Part shown: in pieces, positions 24,286-33,144 of the stretch
Numbering within the stretch: position 1 is the first letter of the stretch
How the letters are laid out: each line of letters opens with the position of its first letter
Source of the DNA: DATJPR01 sp963752915
Lineage (GTDB): Bacteria > Bacteroidota > Ignavibacteria > UBA10030 > UBA6906
Length of the DNA stretch: 64,000 nt
NCBI GenBank assembly: GCA_963752915.1
Contig: CAVVZZ010000010.1
Location: 62,001-126,000 of the forward strand
Reading direction: 5' to 3'
Program-made: the position numbers and the translations under genes
Notes under the pieces: model-generated
The model's input: only the letters and a program-made list of their open reading frames with translations
Databases searched by the model: none
Told to the model about the DNA's origin: nothing

Positions 24286-27174
24286 ATGAACAATCGCCTC
24301 CTCTATCGTATTACCGGATTCGCTGTTTTCCTCCTGTCCCTGATTCAATTTATCTCAACCGTTCAGCCCTCCGTTTCCTTTTGGGACCCGGGTGAACTCT
24401 CTGCCGCCGCGTGTCTGCTCCAGGTGCCGCACCCCCCGGGAGGTCCCCTGTTCCTGCTCGTGGGGCGATTTTTCTACTTGCTTCCGTTCCCGGGCAATCC
24501 GGGGTTGCACATGAATTTGGTGTCGACCTTCTCCGCGTCGTTCTCCGTGTTCTTCCTCTATCTCATCGCGGTGAAGCTGATCAAACTCTATAAGGGAGGA
24601 ACGTTCCGGAACACCATGGACGAGGCGGGCACGATCATCGCCGCCGCCATCGGTGCGCTCTCGTTGTCTGTGTGTGACACTTTTTGGTTCAGCGCCGTCG
24701 AAGCGAACTATTTTTCGGCGAGCACGTTGCTGTACTCCGCAATGATCTGGTTAATGCTGGTGTGGGACGAGAACCATACAAAACCCGGCAGCGGGCGCTA
24801 CCTTCTGATGATTGCGTTTCTCGCCGGTCTCTCCCCCGGGGTGCACCTGATGAGCGTTGTCGCCGTCATGCCCGTCGTCATGCTGGTGGCATTCCGGTGG
24901 AGCAATGCCGATGAAAGCGCCTGCAGGAAGTCGGCGTACGTTTTCCTTGGTCACGCGGCGCTCCTTCTCATCACCGCGCTTATCATGTGGAATGCGCAGA
25001 CATCGTCGACGGCTCCCGATGCCGATGCTGCACATGCGTACGATATCCAGTTTATCTGGATCATGCTCGGCATCAGCGGGGTATACGTCGCGTTGTTTCG
25101 TCGGCATGTGTTCACGAAAAATTCCTTCTACCTTCCTGTCGTTGCCGGCGGGATCGGTTTCGCACTCGTCTATCCCGGAGTGGTCAAGGAGCTCCCCGCG
25201 TTCCTCCGTCTCGTGGCGGATGACAACGCCGAGGTCGGGCTGGTTGTCGTTATCCTGATCGTCGGACTCCTGGGCTGGCTCGCCTACTGGGCGGCGAAGA
25301 ATTTGCGCAGGACGCTCCATCTCGCATCGCTGTCCGTCATCCTCGCGATTCTGGGGTTCTCCATCTATGCGATGATCATTATCCGCGCGAACCATCATCC
25401 GCCGATGAATGAAAACTCGCCCGGAACCTTCAGCGCCCTCCTGACATATCTGAACCGCGAGCAGTACGGCGATTTCCCGATCTTCAAGCGGCGCTGGAAC
25501 GGAGACGGGATGCACGACGCCACGTTCAAAAATTACTCCAGCGATCTCGACTTCTTTGTCCGGTACCAAATGAACCACATGTATCACCGGTACCTGCTGT
25601 TCAATTATGTGGGGAGAACGTCCGACGACCAGGATGCGGCCGCAAGCTTCTCGGGGTATTTTGCCATCCCGCTGCTGATCGCGATGTTCGGTCTGTATTC
25701 GCATTTCAGAAAGGACTGGAAACGAGCATCCATCTTTCTCATGCTCTTCGTGCTGATGGGACATATGATCGCCTTCTATCAAAATCAGCAGGAACCGCAG
25801 CCGCGAGAGAGGGATTACTTCTATGCAGGCGCGTACTTTGTCATGTCGCTCTGGATCGCGCTCGGGATGAAGGGGATTTTTGACCTCATCGAAGAGAAAG
25901 TCGCGGTCGCCGCAAAACCGGTCTTCGTCGGGGCGGCGGTGCTCGGCGTGCTCTTCATTCCCGCGCGGATGTTCCAGGTCAACTATCCGACGCACGACCG
26001 GTCGAACAATTGGGTCCCCTGGGACCTTGCGTACAACATGCTCCAGACGTGCGATAAGGATGCGATCCTCTTCACCTACGGGGACAACGATACCTTCCCG
26101 CTCTGGTACCTTCAGGATGTGGAAGGGGTTCGCCGCGATGTCCGGGTGGTCAATTTGAGCCTGGGCAACACTCCCTGGTATATCCAGCAAATGAAGGACA
26201 AGCCGTACTATCCGGAGGCGAAAGCCGTCCCCATCAGCATGTCGGACAAGCGCATCCAGGGACTGGGCGGACTCGAGCCCTGGCGCGCGAGGACGATCGA
26301 CCTGCCCGTGCCTCCTGCGGTCTTTGCGCAATTCGGCGTGACCGATACGGCGCTCACCAACAGAGGCAAGATCTCGTTCATCATGCGCCCGCCGCTGCAA
26401 TTCGGACAGACGGGAGCGGTGCGGACGCAGGATCTTCTTGTCCTCGATATCATTCAGACGAACCACTGGGCGCGGCCCATCTATTTCGCGTCGACGTGCG
26501 ACCCTGACAGCCGTATCAGTTGCGATGAATATCTCTGGTTCGAGGGGATGGCCTGGAGGCTGGAGCCGAAGAAGTCGTCGTCCGCGAACATGGGGACCAA
26601 TGCAGCCAGGCTGGACTCCGAACTCTTTAACGAGCCGCAGGGGTTCTCGAAGACGCCGGCCGTCGGATACAAGTTCCGCGGCCTCGCTGATCCCAAAGTG
26701 TTCCTCGACGAAAACGCCCGGCGCATGGTGCAAAATTATCGTGCGTCGTTCCTGCAACTCGCCATGTACTACGCGGGCGGCGGCAACAACAACGTGCGAG
26801 GCGCGGCGACGCTCGACCGGATGCAGCAGATCATGCCGATCACAAAGTATCCCATGCCGTTCGAAATGCTGGCGCAGATGACGTTCCTGTACAACCATTT
26901 CGGCAAGACGCAGGAGTTCAAGCAGTTCGCCGAGGAAGTCGAAAACGCCGCCCGGGCAAGAATCCAGGCGGGGCAGATGGACATGAACTCCATGTACAAT
27001 CCGTATTCCATCCTCATGGAGTTGTATCAGGTGGAGAAGGATTATGGGAAGACGCTGGGCGTGCTCCGCGAACTCGAAGCGTTGTATCCCAACGACCCGA
27101 ACTTGAAGCAGAGGGTGGCGGAAGCGCAGGCGCAGGTTGCGGCGCAAGACAGTCTTGGGAAAGGCAAGGAGTAA
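24286..27174 (+). CDS. DUF2723 membrane protein, probable protein O-glycosyltransferase (TMEM260-like)
   Basis: A 962-residue protein. Roughly the first 540 residues form a dozen transmembrane helices. The first loop has SFWDPGELSAAACLLQVPHP followed by PGGPLFLLVGR, the signature of DUF2723. The acidic pair (Asp/Glu) in the first loop is the expected catalytic site of GT-C glycosyltransferases; the animal relative TMEM260 is a protein O-mannosyltransferase. A soluble domain follows (about 570-820, with YGDNDTFPLWYLQ and HWARPIYFAST). The C-terminus is helical and TPR-like (about 860-950). In Bacteroidota this family is widespread and may glycosylate exported proteins, which would fit the T9SS cargo nearby. 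The TAA stop lies within an inverted repeat. Confidence 0.85.
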   Translation: MNNRLLYRITGFAVFLLSLIQFISTVQPSVSFWDPGELSAAACLLQVPHPPGGPLFLLVGRFFYLLPFPGNPGLHMNLVSTFSASFSVFFLYLIAVKLIKLYKGGTFRNTMDEAGTIIAAAIGALSLSVCDTFWFSAVEANYFSASTLLYSAMIWLMLVWDENHTKPGSGRYLLMIAFLAGLSPGVHLMSVVAVMPVVMLVAFRWSNADESACRKSAYVFLGHAALLLITALIMWNAQTSSTAPDADAAHAYDIQFIWIMLGISGVYVALFRRHVFTKNSFYLPVVAGGIGFALVYPGVVKELPAFLRLVADDNAEVGLVVVILIVGLLGWLAYWAAKNLRRTLHLASLSVILAILGFSIYAMIIIRANHHPPMNENSPGTFSALLTYLNREQYGDFPIFKRRWNGDGMHDATFKNYSSDLDFFVRYQMNHMYHRYLLFNYVGRTSDDQDAAASFSGYFAIPLLIAMFGLYSHFRKDWKRASIFLMLFVLMGHMIAFYQNQQEPQPRERDYFYAGAYFVMSLWIALGMKGIFDLIEEKVAVAAKPVFVGAAVLGVLFIPARMFQVNYPTHDRSNNWVPWDLAYNMLQTCDKDAILFTYGDNDTFPLWYLQDVEGVRRDVRVVNLSLGNTPWYIQQMKDKPYYPEAKAVPISMSDKRIQGLGGLEPWRARTIDLPVPPAVFAQFGVTDTALTNRGKISFIMRPPLQFGQTGAVRTQDLLVLDIIQTNHWARPIYFASTCDPDSRISCDEYLWFEGMAWRLEPKKSSSANMGTNAARLDSELFNEPQGFSKTPAVGYKFRGLADPKVFLDENARRMVQNYRASFLQLAMYYAGGGNNNVRGAATLDRMQQIMPITKYPMPFEMLAQMTFLYNHFGKTQEFKQFAEEVENAARARIQAGQMDMNSMYNPYSILMELYQVEKDYGKTLGVLRELEALYPNDPNLKQRVAEAQAQVAAQDSLGKGKE

Positions 27175-27215
27175 GACGTGGGAAGTAGGACGTCTTACTT
27201 CCTACTCTTAGCCGG
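27170..27215. repeat. AGTAAGACGT inverted repeat overlapping a stop codon
   Basis: AGTAAGACGT (27170-27179) and ACGTCTTACT (27190-27199) are a perfect 10-bp inverted repeat around GGGAAGTAGG, and the TAA stop of the DUF2723 gene is at 27172-27174. The words continue as TCCTACTCTTA. Related words occur at 1608-1640 and 48197-48232, also at gene ends. Confidence 0.8.
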
Positions 27216-27260
27216 TCGAGGGTGGCGTGTGCGGGAGGAAATACGCTTGAGAGCAACGAC

Positions 27261-27295
27261 AAGCTCCGGGTCGCACCGCTTCCCGGAGCTTTTTC
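27261..27295 (+). terminator. rho-independent terminator after DUF2723 gene
   Basis: AAGCTCCGGG (27261-27270) pairs with CCCGGAGCTT (27282-27291) around an 11-nt loop, followed by TTT. It is about 90 nt after the stop codon and is well placed to end that transcript. The remaining bases of the 27175-27481 gap show no gene. Confidence 0.8.
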
Positions 27296-27481
27296 ATCGG
27301 GGTGCATGTAAACGGAATGGCCCCGGCGGTTGTCACACTTATCTTGACTCACCGGGCGCCAATGGAGAGTTGCCCGACGCTCGATCGGGCGTGAAATGCG
27401 GCCGGGTGCGGAAATTGATTTTCCCTCCCTGCCTGCGTACATTATTTGTTCTGGTTTTTGCCGCAAATTCTCGGAGGGTGA

Positions 27482-28471
<990 letters not shown>

Positions 28472-28474
28472 ATA

Positions 28475-28544
28475 ACCTCTCCTCCCGTCCCCCTCCCCTT
28501 AGTAGGCTCAACCTGGTGCAGGGGAGGGGGGTAGGGGGAGAGGT
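28475..28544. repeat. 25-bp arm inverted repeat (hairpin element) inside the Bat operon
   Basis: The left arm (28475-28499, starting ACCTCTCCTCCCGTCCCC) and the right arm (28520-28544, ending GTAGGGGGAGAGGT) are reverse complements apart from a few mismatches. They are separated by a 20-nt loop (28500-28519). It fills the space between the MoxR stop (28471) and the DUF58 start (28564). There is no T-run. CCTCCCC-type arms resemble other CTCCCC words in this window. Confidence 0.8.
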
Positions 28545-28563
28545 TCAGAAACCTAACGAGCAT

Positions 28564-29439
28564 ATGGAAACGCGCGAAGTTCTCAAGAAAGTCCGGCAGG
28601 TCGAAATCAAGACCCGGGGTTTGGTCAACCAAATCTTCTCGGGCGAGTATCACTCCGTCTTCAAAGGCCGGGGGATGGAGTTCTCCGAAGTGCGCGAATA
28701 TCAATTCGGCGACGATATCCGGCAGATCGACTGGAACGTCTCCGCCCGGTTCGACCGGCCGTTCGTGAAGGTGTTCGAGGAGGAGCGCGAGCTGACCGTC
28801 ATGCTGCTCGTGGACCTGAGTGCTTCGGGCGACTTCGGGTCTGCCGCGCAATTGAAGAATGAGATTGCGATGGAGATCTGTGCCGTCCTCGCCTTCTCGG
28901 CAATCAAGAACAACGACAAGGTCGGACTGATCATGTTCACCGACCGCATCGAAAAGTTCGTGCCTCCGAAGAAGGGACGGGCGCACATCCTCCGGATCAT
29001 CCGTGAGCTGCTTGCTCCGTCCATCGGGGGAAGCGGGACGAGCATCCGCGGTGCGCTCGAATATTTCAACCATGTCAACAAGAAACGGACCATCGCGTTC
29101 CTGATCTCCGACTTCATCGACGACGGCTATGAAAAGATCCTCGGGATCGTGGCGCGGAAGCACGACGTGATCGCCGTCCAGGTCACCGATCCGCGCGAGG
29201 AGACCCTGCCCGAAGTGGGCATGGTCTACATCCGCGATGCGGAATCGGGGCGCCACCGCTGGGTGGACTCCGGAAATCGCGGGACGCGGAACGCGTTCAG
29301 GAAGTTCTGGGATGAGCGCCGGGCCGCCCAGAAGAGCCTCTTCGTGCGGTCCCGGGTCGACGCTATCCCGATTCGCATCGACCGGCCCTACATCAAACCG
29401 ATCGTGGATTTCTTCCGACTTCGCGAAAAACGAATGTGA
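28564..29439 (+). CDS. DUF58 domain protein of the Bat operon
   Basis: The start is chosen at ATG 28564, the first residue of normal DUF58 sequence (METREVLKKVRQVEIKTRG). An upstream in-frame ATG at 28468 would force translation through the hairpin repeat. The 291-residue protein has the DUF58 signature YQFGDDIRQIDWNVSARF (about 48-65). A VWA-like segment follows, whose MIDAS-like motif reads DLSASGD (about 82-88) and not DxSxS. DUF58 proteins are regular partners of MoxR ATPases and form the second component of this stress and envelope system. The next gene starts on its last base. Confidence 0.92.
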   Translation: METREVLKKVRQVEIKTRGLVNQIFSGEYHSVFKGRGMEFSEVREYQFGDDIRQIDWNVSARFDRPFVKVFEEERELTVMLLVDLSASGDFGSAAQLKNEIAMEICAVLAFSAIKNNDKVGLIMFTDRIEKFVPPKKGRAHILRIIRELLAPSIGGSGTSIRGALEYFNHVNKKRTIAFLISDFIDDGYEKILGIVARKHDVIAVQVTDPREETLPEVGMVYIRDAESGRHRWVDSGNRGTRNAFRKFWDERRAAQKSLFVRSRVDAIPIRIDRPYIKPIVDFFRLREKRM

Positions 29440-30389
29440 TGCTACAACGGACTCTTGGTCTTCTATCGGCGTTCCTCGTCTCGGCGTCTGCCTTCTCGCA
29501 GGGGTCCGGAGTGACCGCCCGGGCGTGGGTCGATTCGACGAACTACCAGGTCGGCGACGCGATCACCATCCATGTGCTCGTGTCGCATCCGCCCGCGGTC
29601 GCCCTCCAGCCTCCTGCCGGCGACTCCCTCGGCCCGCTGGTCGTCCTGCAACACCTCCCTGTGACGCACCAGAACGACTCCACGGCGATGACGGGACTCA
29701 CCGTCGCCTATTACGATTCCGGAGTCGTTTCCGTCCCGCCTGTCCTCGTCCCCTATGCAGTACCGGGAGACACGACCGGGAAGTTTGCCGCTACGAACAC
29801 GATGACGATTTCCGTGCACACCGTGGCGGTGGACACGAGCAAAGCGTTCAGGGACCTGAAGCCGCCGATGTCGATCCCGATCACGCTCGCCGAGATCGCC
29901 CTTTACGCGGGAATCGCGATCGCCGTGTGCGGACTGGCATACCTTGCCTACCGCTACTGGAAGAAACGGCAGGCGCGGCTTGCCGGCGTGCAGCCCGACG
30001 CGCCTGTGCGCCCCGCCGACGTTCTCGCACTCGAGGAACTCGGAGCATTGAAGGAAAAGAAACTCTGGCAGCAGGGGAAGGTGAAGGAATATTATTCCGA
30101 GGTGACGGAAATCATCCGGCGATATTTCGAACGGCGCTACGCGGTCCGGGCGCTGGAGGAAACCACGGATGAAATCCTGGGCGCGCTCCGGGGCGTCTCC
30201 GCTCCGGCGAAGGCGCTGGAGTGCACCATGAAGATGCTGCAGCTGGCGGACCTCGTCAAGTTCGCCAAATTTACGCCCGGCATTTCCGACCACGAGGAGA
30301 TGCTGACGCTGGCCTATGATACTGTCGAACATACCAAACCGGTGCTCATGTCGCCGGTGGTGAACACCGATGCCCATGTGGGGTCCTAA
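29439..30389 (+). CDS. membrane protein of the Bat operon (DUF4381-like, BatF position)
   Basis: A 316-residue protein with a signal peptide (LQRTLGLLSAFLVSASAFSQ) and an exported beta-rich domain to about residue 140. A single transmembrane helix (about 152-170, AEIALYAGIAIAVCGLAYLAY) leads to a cytoplasmic helical tail containing KEYYSEVTEIIRRYFERRY. That tail motif recurs in BatD-like and DUF4381-like proteins of MoxR clusters. The ATG overlaps the DUF58 stop (TGATG); a GTG one codon earlier is also possible. It ends 20 nt inside the BatA gene. I infer a bitopic inner-membrane role linking periplasmic and cytoplasmic parts of the system. Confidence 0.75.
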   Translation: MLQRTLGLLSAFLVSASAFSQGSGVTARAWVDSTNYQVGDAITIHVLVSHPPAVALQPPAGDSLGPLVVLQHLPVTHQNDSTAMTGLTVAYYDSGVVSVPPVLVPYAVPGDTTGKFAATNTMTISVHTVAVDTSKAFRDLKPPMSIPITLAEIALYAGIAIAVCGLAYLAYRYWKKRQARLAGVQPDAPVRPADVLALEELGALKEKKLWQQGKVKEYYSEVTEIIRRYFERRYAVRALEETTDEILGALRGVSAPAKALECTMKMLQLADLVKFAKFTPGISDHEEMLTLAYDTVEHTKPVLMSPVVNTDAHVGS

Positions 30390-31374
30390 CGTTCATTTCG
30401 CCAATCCGTCCTTTCTGTACGGATTGCTGGTCGTCCCGCTCCTCATCGTGTGGTATCTGCGAAGGAGCCAGGAAGACATCGCGGATCTGCGGTATTCCAC
30501 GCTCCGTCCGTTTGCGGACCTGCGCCCGACGCTGAAGGAGCGGCTCCATCATCTTCCGTTCGTTTTTCGCCTTGCGGTGATCATCTTCCTGATCGTCGCC
30601 CTCGCGCGTCCCCAGACGTCGTCGTCCGCGGAAAATGTCTATACCGAAGGGATCGATATCGTGATGCTCCTGGACATCTCGGGGAGCATGCTTGCGGAAG
30701 ATTTCACGCCCAACCGCATCGAGGCGGCAAAGCAGGTTGCGCAGGACTTTATCGACGGACGCCAACACGACCGGATCGGCCTGGTCATCTTCGCGGGGCA
30801 GAGCTTCACGCAGTGTCCGATGACGCTGGATTATCATGTGTTAAAGAACCTCCTCCGTCAGGTGAAGCCCGGGATGGTCGAAGACGGCACGGCAATCGGG
30901 ATGGCGATCGCGCAGGGCGTGAATCGCCTCAAGGACAGCAAGGCGAAAAGCAAGGTCATGATTCTTCTCACCGACGGCGTCAACAATCGGGGGGAAATTG
31001 ATCCGATCACCGCGGCACAAATCGCACAGACCTTCGGCATCCGGATCTACACCATCGGCGTCGGGACGATCGGCGAAGCGCCGTATCCCGTTCAAACGCC
31101 CTTCGGCATCCGCTACCAGAACATGCCGGTGGATGTCGACGAAAAAACCCTGCAGCAGATCGCGGGGATGACCGACGGCGAATATTTCCGGGCGACCAAC
31201 AACCGGACACTGCGGCAGATTTACGGCGAGATCGACAAGCTCGAGAAAACCCGCATCGAGGTGCGGCAGTACCGTTCGTATACCGAACTGTTCCCGTTCT
31301 GGGCGGGGATCGGCCTGCTGCTGGCCGTGGCGGAATTTACCCTCCGCGGGACGATTCTCCGGAAAATTCCGTAA
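30370..31374 (+). CDS. batA: BatA, VWA-domain inner-membrane protein
   Basis: A 334-residue protein with two N-terminal membrane helices (about 13-29 and 64-80). A cytoplasmic or periplasmic VWA domain follows with MIDAS motif DISGSM (102-107) and later TDG (LTDGVNNRG), and the C-terminus has a last membrane helix (about 303-325). The N-terminal pattern (FANPSFLYGLLVVPLLIVWYL) is typical of the BatA/aerotolerance family. An ATG two codons downstream (30376) is an alternative start. It overlaps the preceding gene by 20 nt and is followed by BatB after 4 nt. Bat proteins were named for a Bacteroides fragilis aerotolerance phenotype; the biochemical function is still inferred. Confidence 0.92.
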   Translation: MPMWGPNVHFANPSFLYGLLVVPLLIVWYLRRSQEDIADLRYSTLRPFADLRPTLKERLHHLPFVFRLAVIIFLIVALARPQTSSSAENVYTEGIDIVMLLDISGSMLAEDFTPNRIEAAKQVAQDFIDGRQHDRIGLVIFAGQSFTQCPMTLDYHVLKNLLRQVKPGMVEDGTAIGMAIAQGVNRLKDSKAKSKVMILLTDGVNNRGEIDPITAAQIAQTFGIRIYTIGVGTIGEAPYPVQTPFGIRYQNMPVDVDEKTLQQIAGMTDGEYFRATNNRTLRQIYGEIDKLEKTRIEVRQYRSYTELFPFWAGIGLLLAVAEFTLRGTILRKIP

Positions 31375-31378
31375 GACC

Positions 31379-32431
31379 ATGATCCGATTTGCACATCCTG
31401 AATATCTGTACCTCCTGGCGCTGGTCCCCGTCATGGTTGCGGCATTCTGGCTGTTCAGCAGAATGCGGGTGGCGGCGAGCAGACGGTTCGGTACACCAAC
31501 AATCGTCCAGCGGCTCGCGGAACGGGCCAGCGGTGTCCGGAGGACGACGAAATTCGTCCTGCTTGCCGCAGCCATCGCATTGCTTTCCATCGGGCTCGCC
31601 AATCCCCAGATCGGGACACGGCTCGAAGAGGTGAAGCAGGAAGGCGTGGACATTTATATCGCTCTCGACGTCTCGCTGAGCATGAAGGCGGAGGACATCA
31701 AGCCGAACCGCCTGGAAAAGGCAAAGCTGGAGCTGCGGAATCTGATCGGCCGCCTTGCAGGCGACAGGGTCGGTCTCATCGTGTTCGCAGGTGAGGCGTT
31801 TACACAGTTTCCCCTGACCACCGATTACAGCGCCGCCAACATGTTCGTGGACATTATCGACGTGAACAGCGTCCCTGTGCCGGGCACGGCGATCGGCGAC
31901 GCGATTGAACGTGCGCTGGAGTCGTATGATTTCAAGGAGCCGACAACGAAGGTTCTCGTGATCATGACCGACGGCGAGAACACTGAAGGCGACGACATCG
32001 AGGCCGCGCAGGAAGCGGCAAAGAAGGGGGTGCTGCTCTACACCATCGGTCTCGGCTCGCCGACGGGCGCACCGATTCCCCTGTACAACAGTTCCGGCCA
32101 GCAAACCGACTTCAAGCGGGACAGAAGCGGGAACGTCGTCGTCTCCAAACTTGACGAAGCCGGGCTGGAGCATATCGCCGAGATTGGCCACGGGAAGTAT
32201 TTCCGCGGGACGAATTCCCAGGACGAGCTGGATGAAATCTACAAGTCCATCAACGCACTCCAGAAGCGCGAGTTCGGCGTGAAGCAATTCACCGATTACG
32301 AATCGCGCTACCAGTGGTTCGTTTTCCCGGCGATCCTGCTGCTGGTGATCGAAGTCCTTGTGTCGGAGAAAGCGGCGCTCTGGCTTCGTCGCTGGAACCC
32401 GCTCCGAAGAGAGGAGGAAGAAGCAACATGA
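31379..32431 (+). CDS. batB: BatB, second VWA-domain inner-membrane protein
   Basis: A 350-residue protein similar to BatA: N-terminal helices at about 8-26 and 58-76, VWA MIDAS motif DVSLSM (97-102) followed by KAEDIKPNRLEKAK, TDGENTEGDD, and a C-terminal helix (about 312-330). Compared with BatA it keeps the metal-binding Asp and both Ser residues of the MIDAS. Its stop codon overlaps the ATG of the TPR protein BatC (ATGA). It is expected to pair with BatA and BatC in the membrane complex. Confidence 0.92.
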   Translation: MIRFAHPEYLYLLALVPVMVAAFWLFSRMRVAASRRFGTPTIVQRLAERASGVRRTTKFVLLAAAIALLSIGLANPQIGTRLEEVKQEGVDIYIALDVSLSMKAEDIKPNRLEKAKLELRNLIGRLAGDRVGLIVFAGEAFTQFPLTTDYSAANMFVDIIDVNSVPVPGTAIGDAIERALESYDFKEPTTKVLVIMTDGENTEGDDIEAAQEAAKKGVLLYTIGLGSPTGAPIPLYNSSGQQTDFKRDRSGNVVVSKLDEAGLEHIAEIGHGKYFRGTNSQDELDEIYKSINALQKREFGVKQFTDYESRYQWFVFPAILLLVIEVLVSEKAALWLRRWNPLRREEEEAT

Positions 32432-33141
32432 AATGGCGCATGATCATCGTGCTGTTCGCTGTTTCGGCGCAGTTCGGGTTCGCCCAATCAGTTCGCTCGC
32501 TGGTGAACGGGGGGAACGATCTGTATCATGAGAAGAAGTTCTCCGATGCCGAAGTCAACTACCGGAAAGCCCTCGCAAAGGAAAAGGACCTGGTGCAGGG
32601 GCACTTCAATCTGGGGAACGCCCTCGCCAAGCAGGGGAAGAACGATGAGGCGGCCAAGGAGTTCTCCCAGGCGGCGGAAAAGGCGCAGTTCAAGGACACG
32701 AAAGAGTCAGCGTATTACAACATCGGCAATACGCAGATGTCTGCACAGCAATATGGCGACGCGATCCGTTCGTATGTTGAAGCCCTCAAGATCGATCCCA
32801 ATGACGACGAGGCGAAGTACAACCTTTCCTACGCGCTCGAGAAACTCCGCCAACAGCAGCAACAACAGAAGCAGAACCAGCAGAACAAAAACGATAAAGA
32901 CAAAAACAAGCAACAGAACAAGCAGCCGAACCAGGATCAGAACAAGGACCAGAACAAGAACAAGAACGATCAGAAACAGCAGCCCAAGGACCAGCAGGCG
33001 AACCGGCAACAGCAGGAGAAGCGGATGTCGAAGCAGGATGCCGAACGGATCCTTGATGTGCTGAAGAACAGTGAAAAGGATGTTCAAAAAAAGCTCCGGA
33101 CCCGACCGGCTGAACGGCCGACAACGGACAAGGATTGGTAG
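32428..33141 (+). CDS. batC: BatC-type TPR protein with Q/N/K-rich tail
   Basis: Start at ATG 32428, which has AGAGGAGGAAG upstream and opens a signal peptide (RMIIVLFAVSAQFGFAQ). The 237-residue protein has about three TPR units (residues 24-140). A low-complexity segment of almost only Gln, Asn, Lys and Asp follows (about 142-198), then a conserved-looking C-terminal helix (KQDAERILDVLKNSEKDVQKK). The tail helix with LxxLxNxExxVxxK is common to BatC proteins. The Q/N/K block is coded by CAG/CAA/AAC/AAG triplets (about 32851-33020), so slippage-prone length variation is likely. Periplasmic location is inferred. Confidence 0.9.
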   Translation: MKWRMIIVLFAVSAQFGFAQSVRSLVNGGNDLYHEKKFSDAEVNYRKALAKEKDLVQGHFNLGNALAKQGKNDEAAKEFSQAAEKAQFKDTKESAYYNIGNTQMSAQQYGDAIRSYVEALKIDPNDDEAKYNLSYALEKLRQQQQQQKQNQQNKNDKDKNKQQNKQPNQDQNKDQNKNKNDQKQQPKDQQANRQQQEKRMSKQDAERILDVLKNSEKDVQKKLRTRPAERPTTDKDW

Positions 33142-33144
33142 GCG

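Noticed and set aside
24751..27147. Very long (798 codons) open frame antisense to the DUF2723 gene
   Set aside because: It is a shadow frame of GC-rich coding DNA: highly charged, Arg/His/Glu-rich sequence with no domain, fully inside a clear gene on the other strand.
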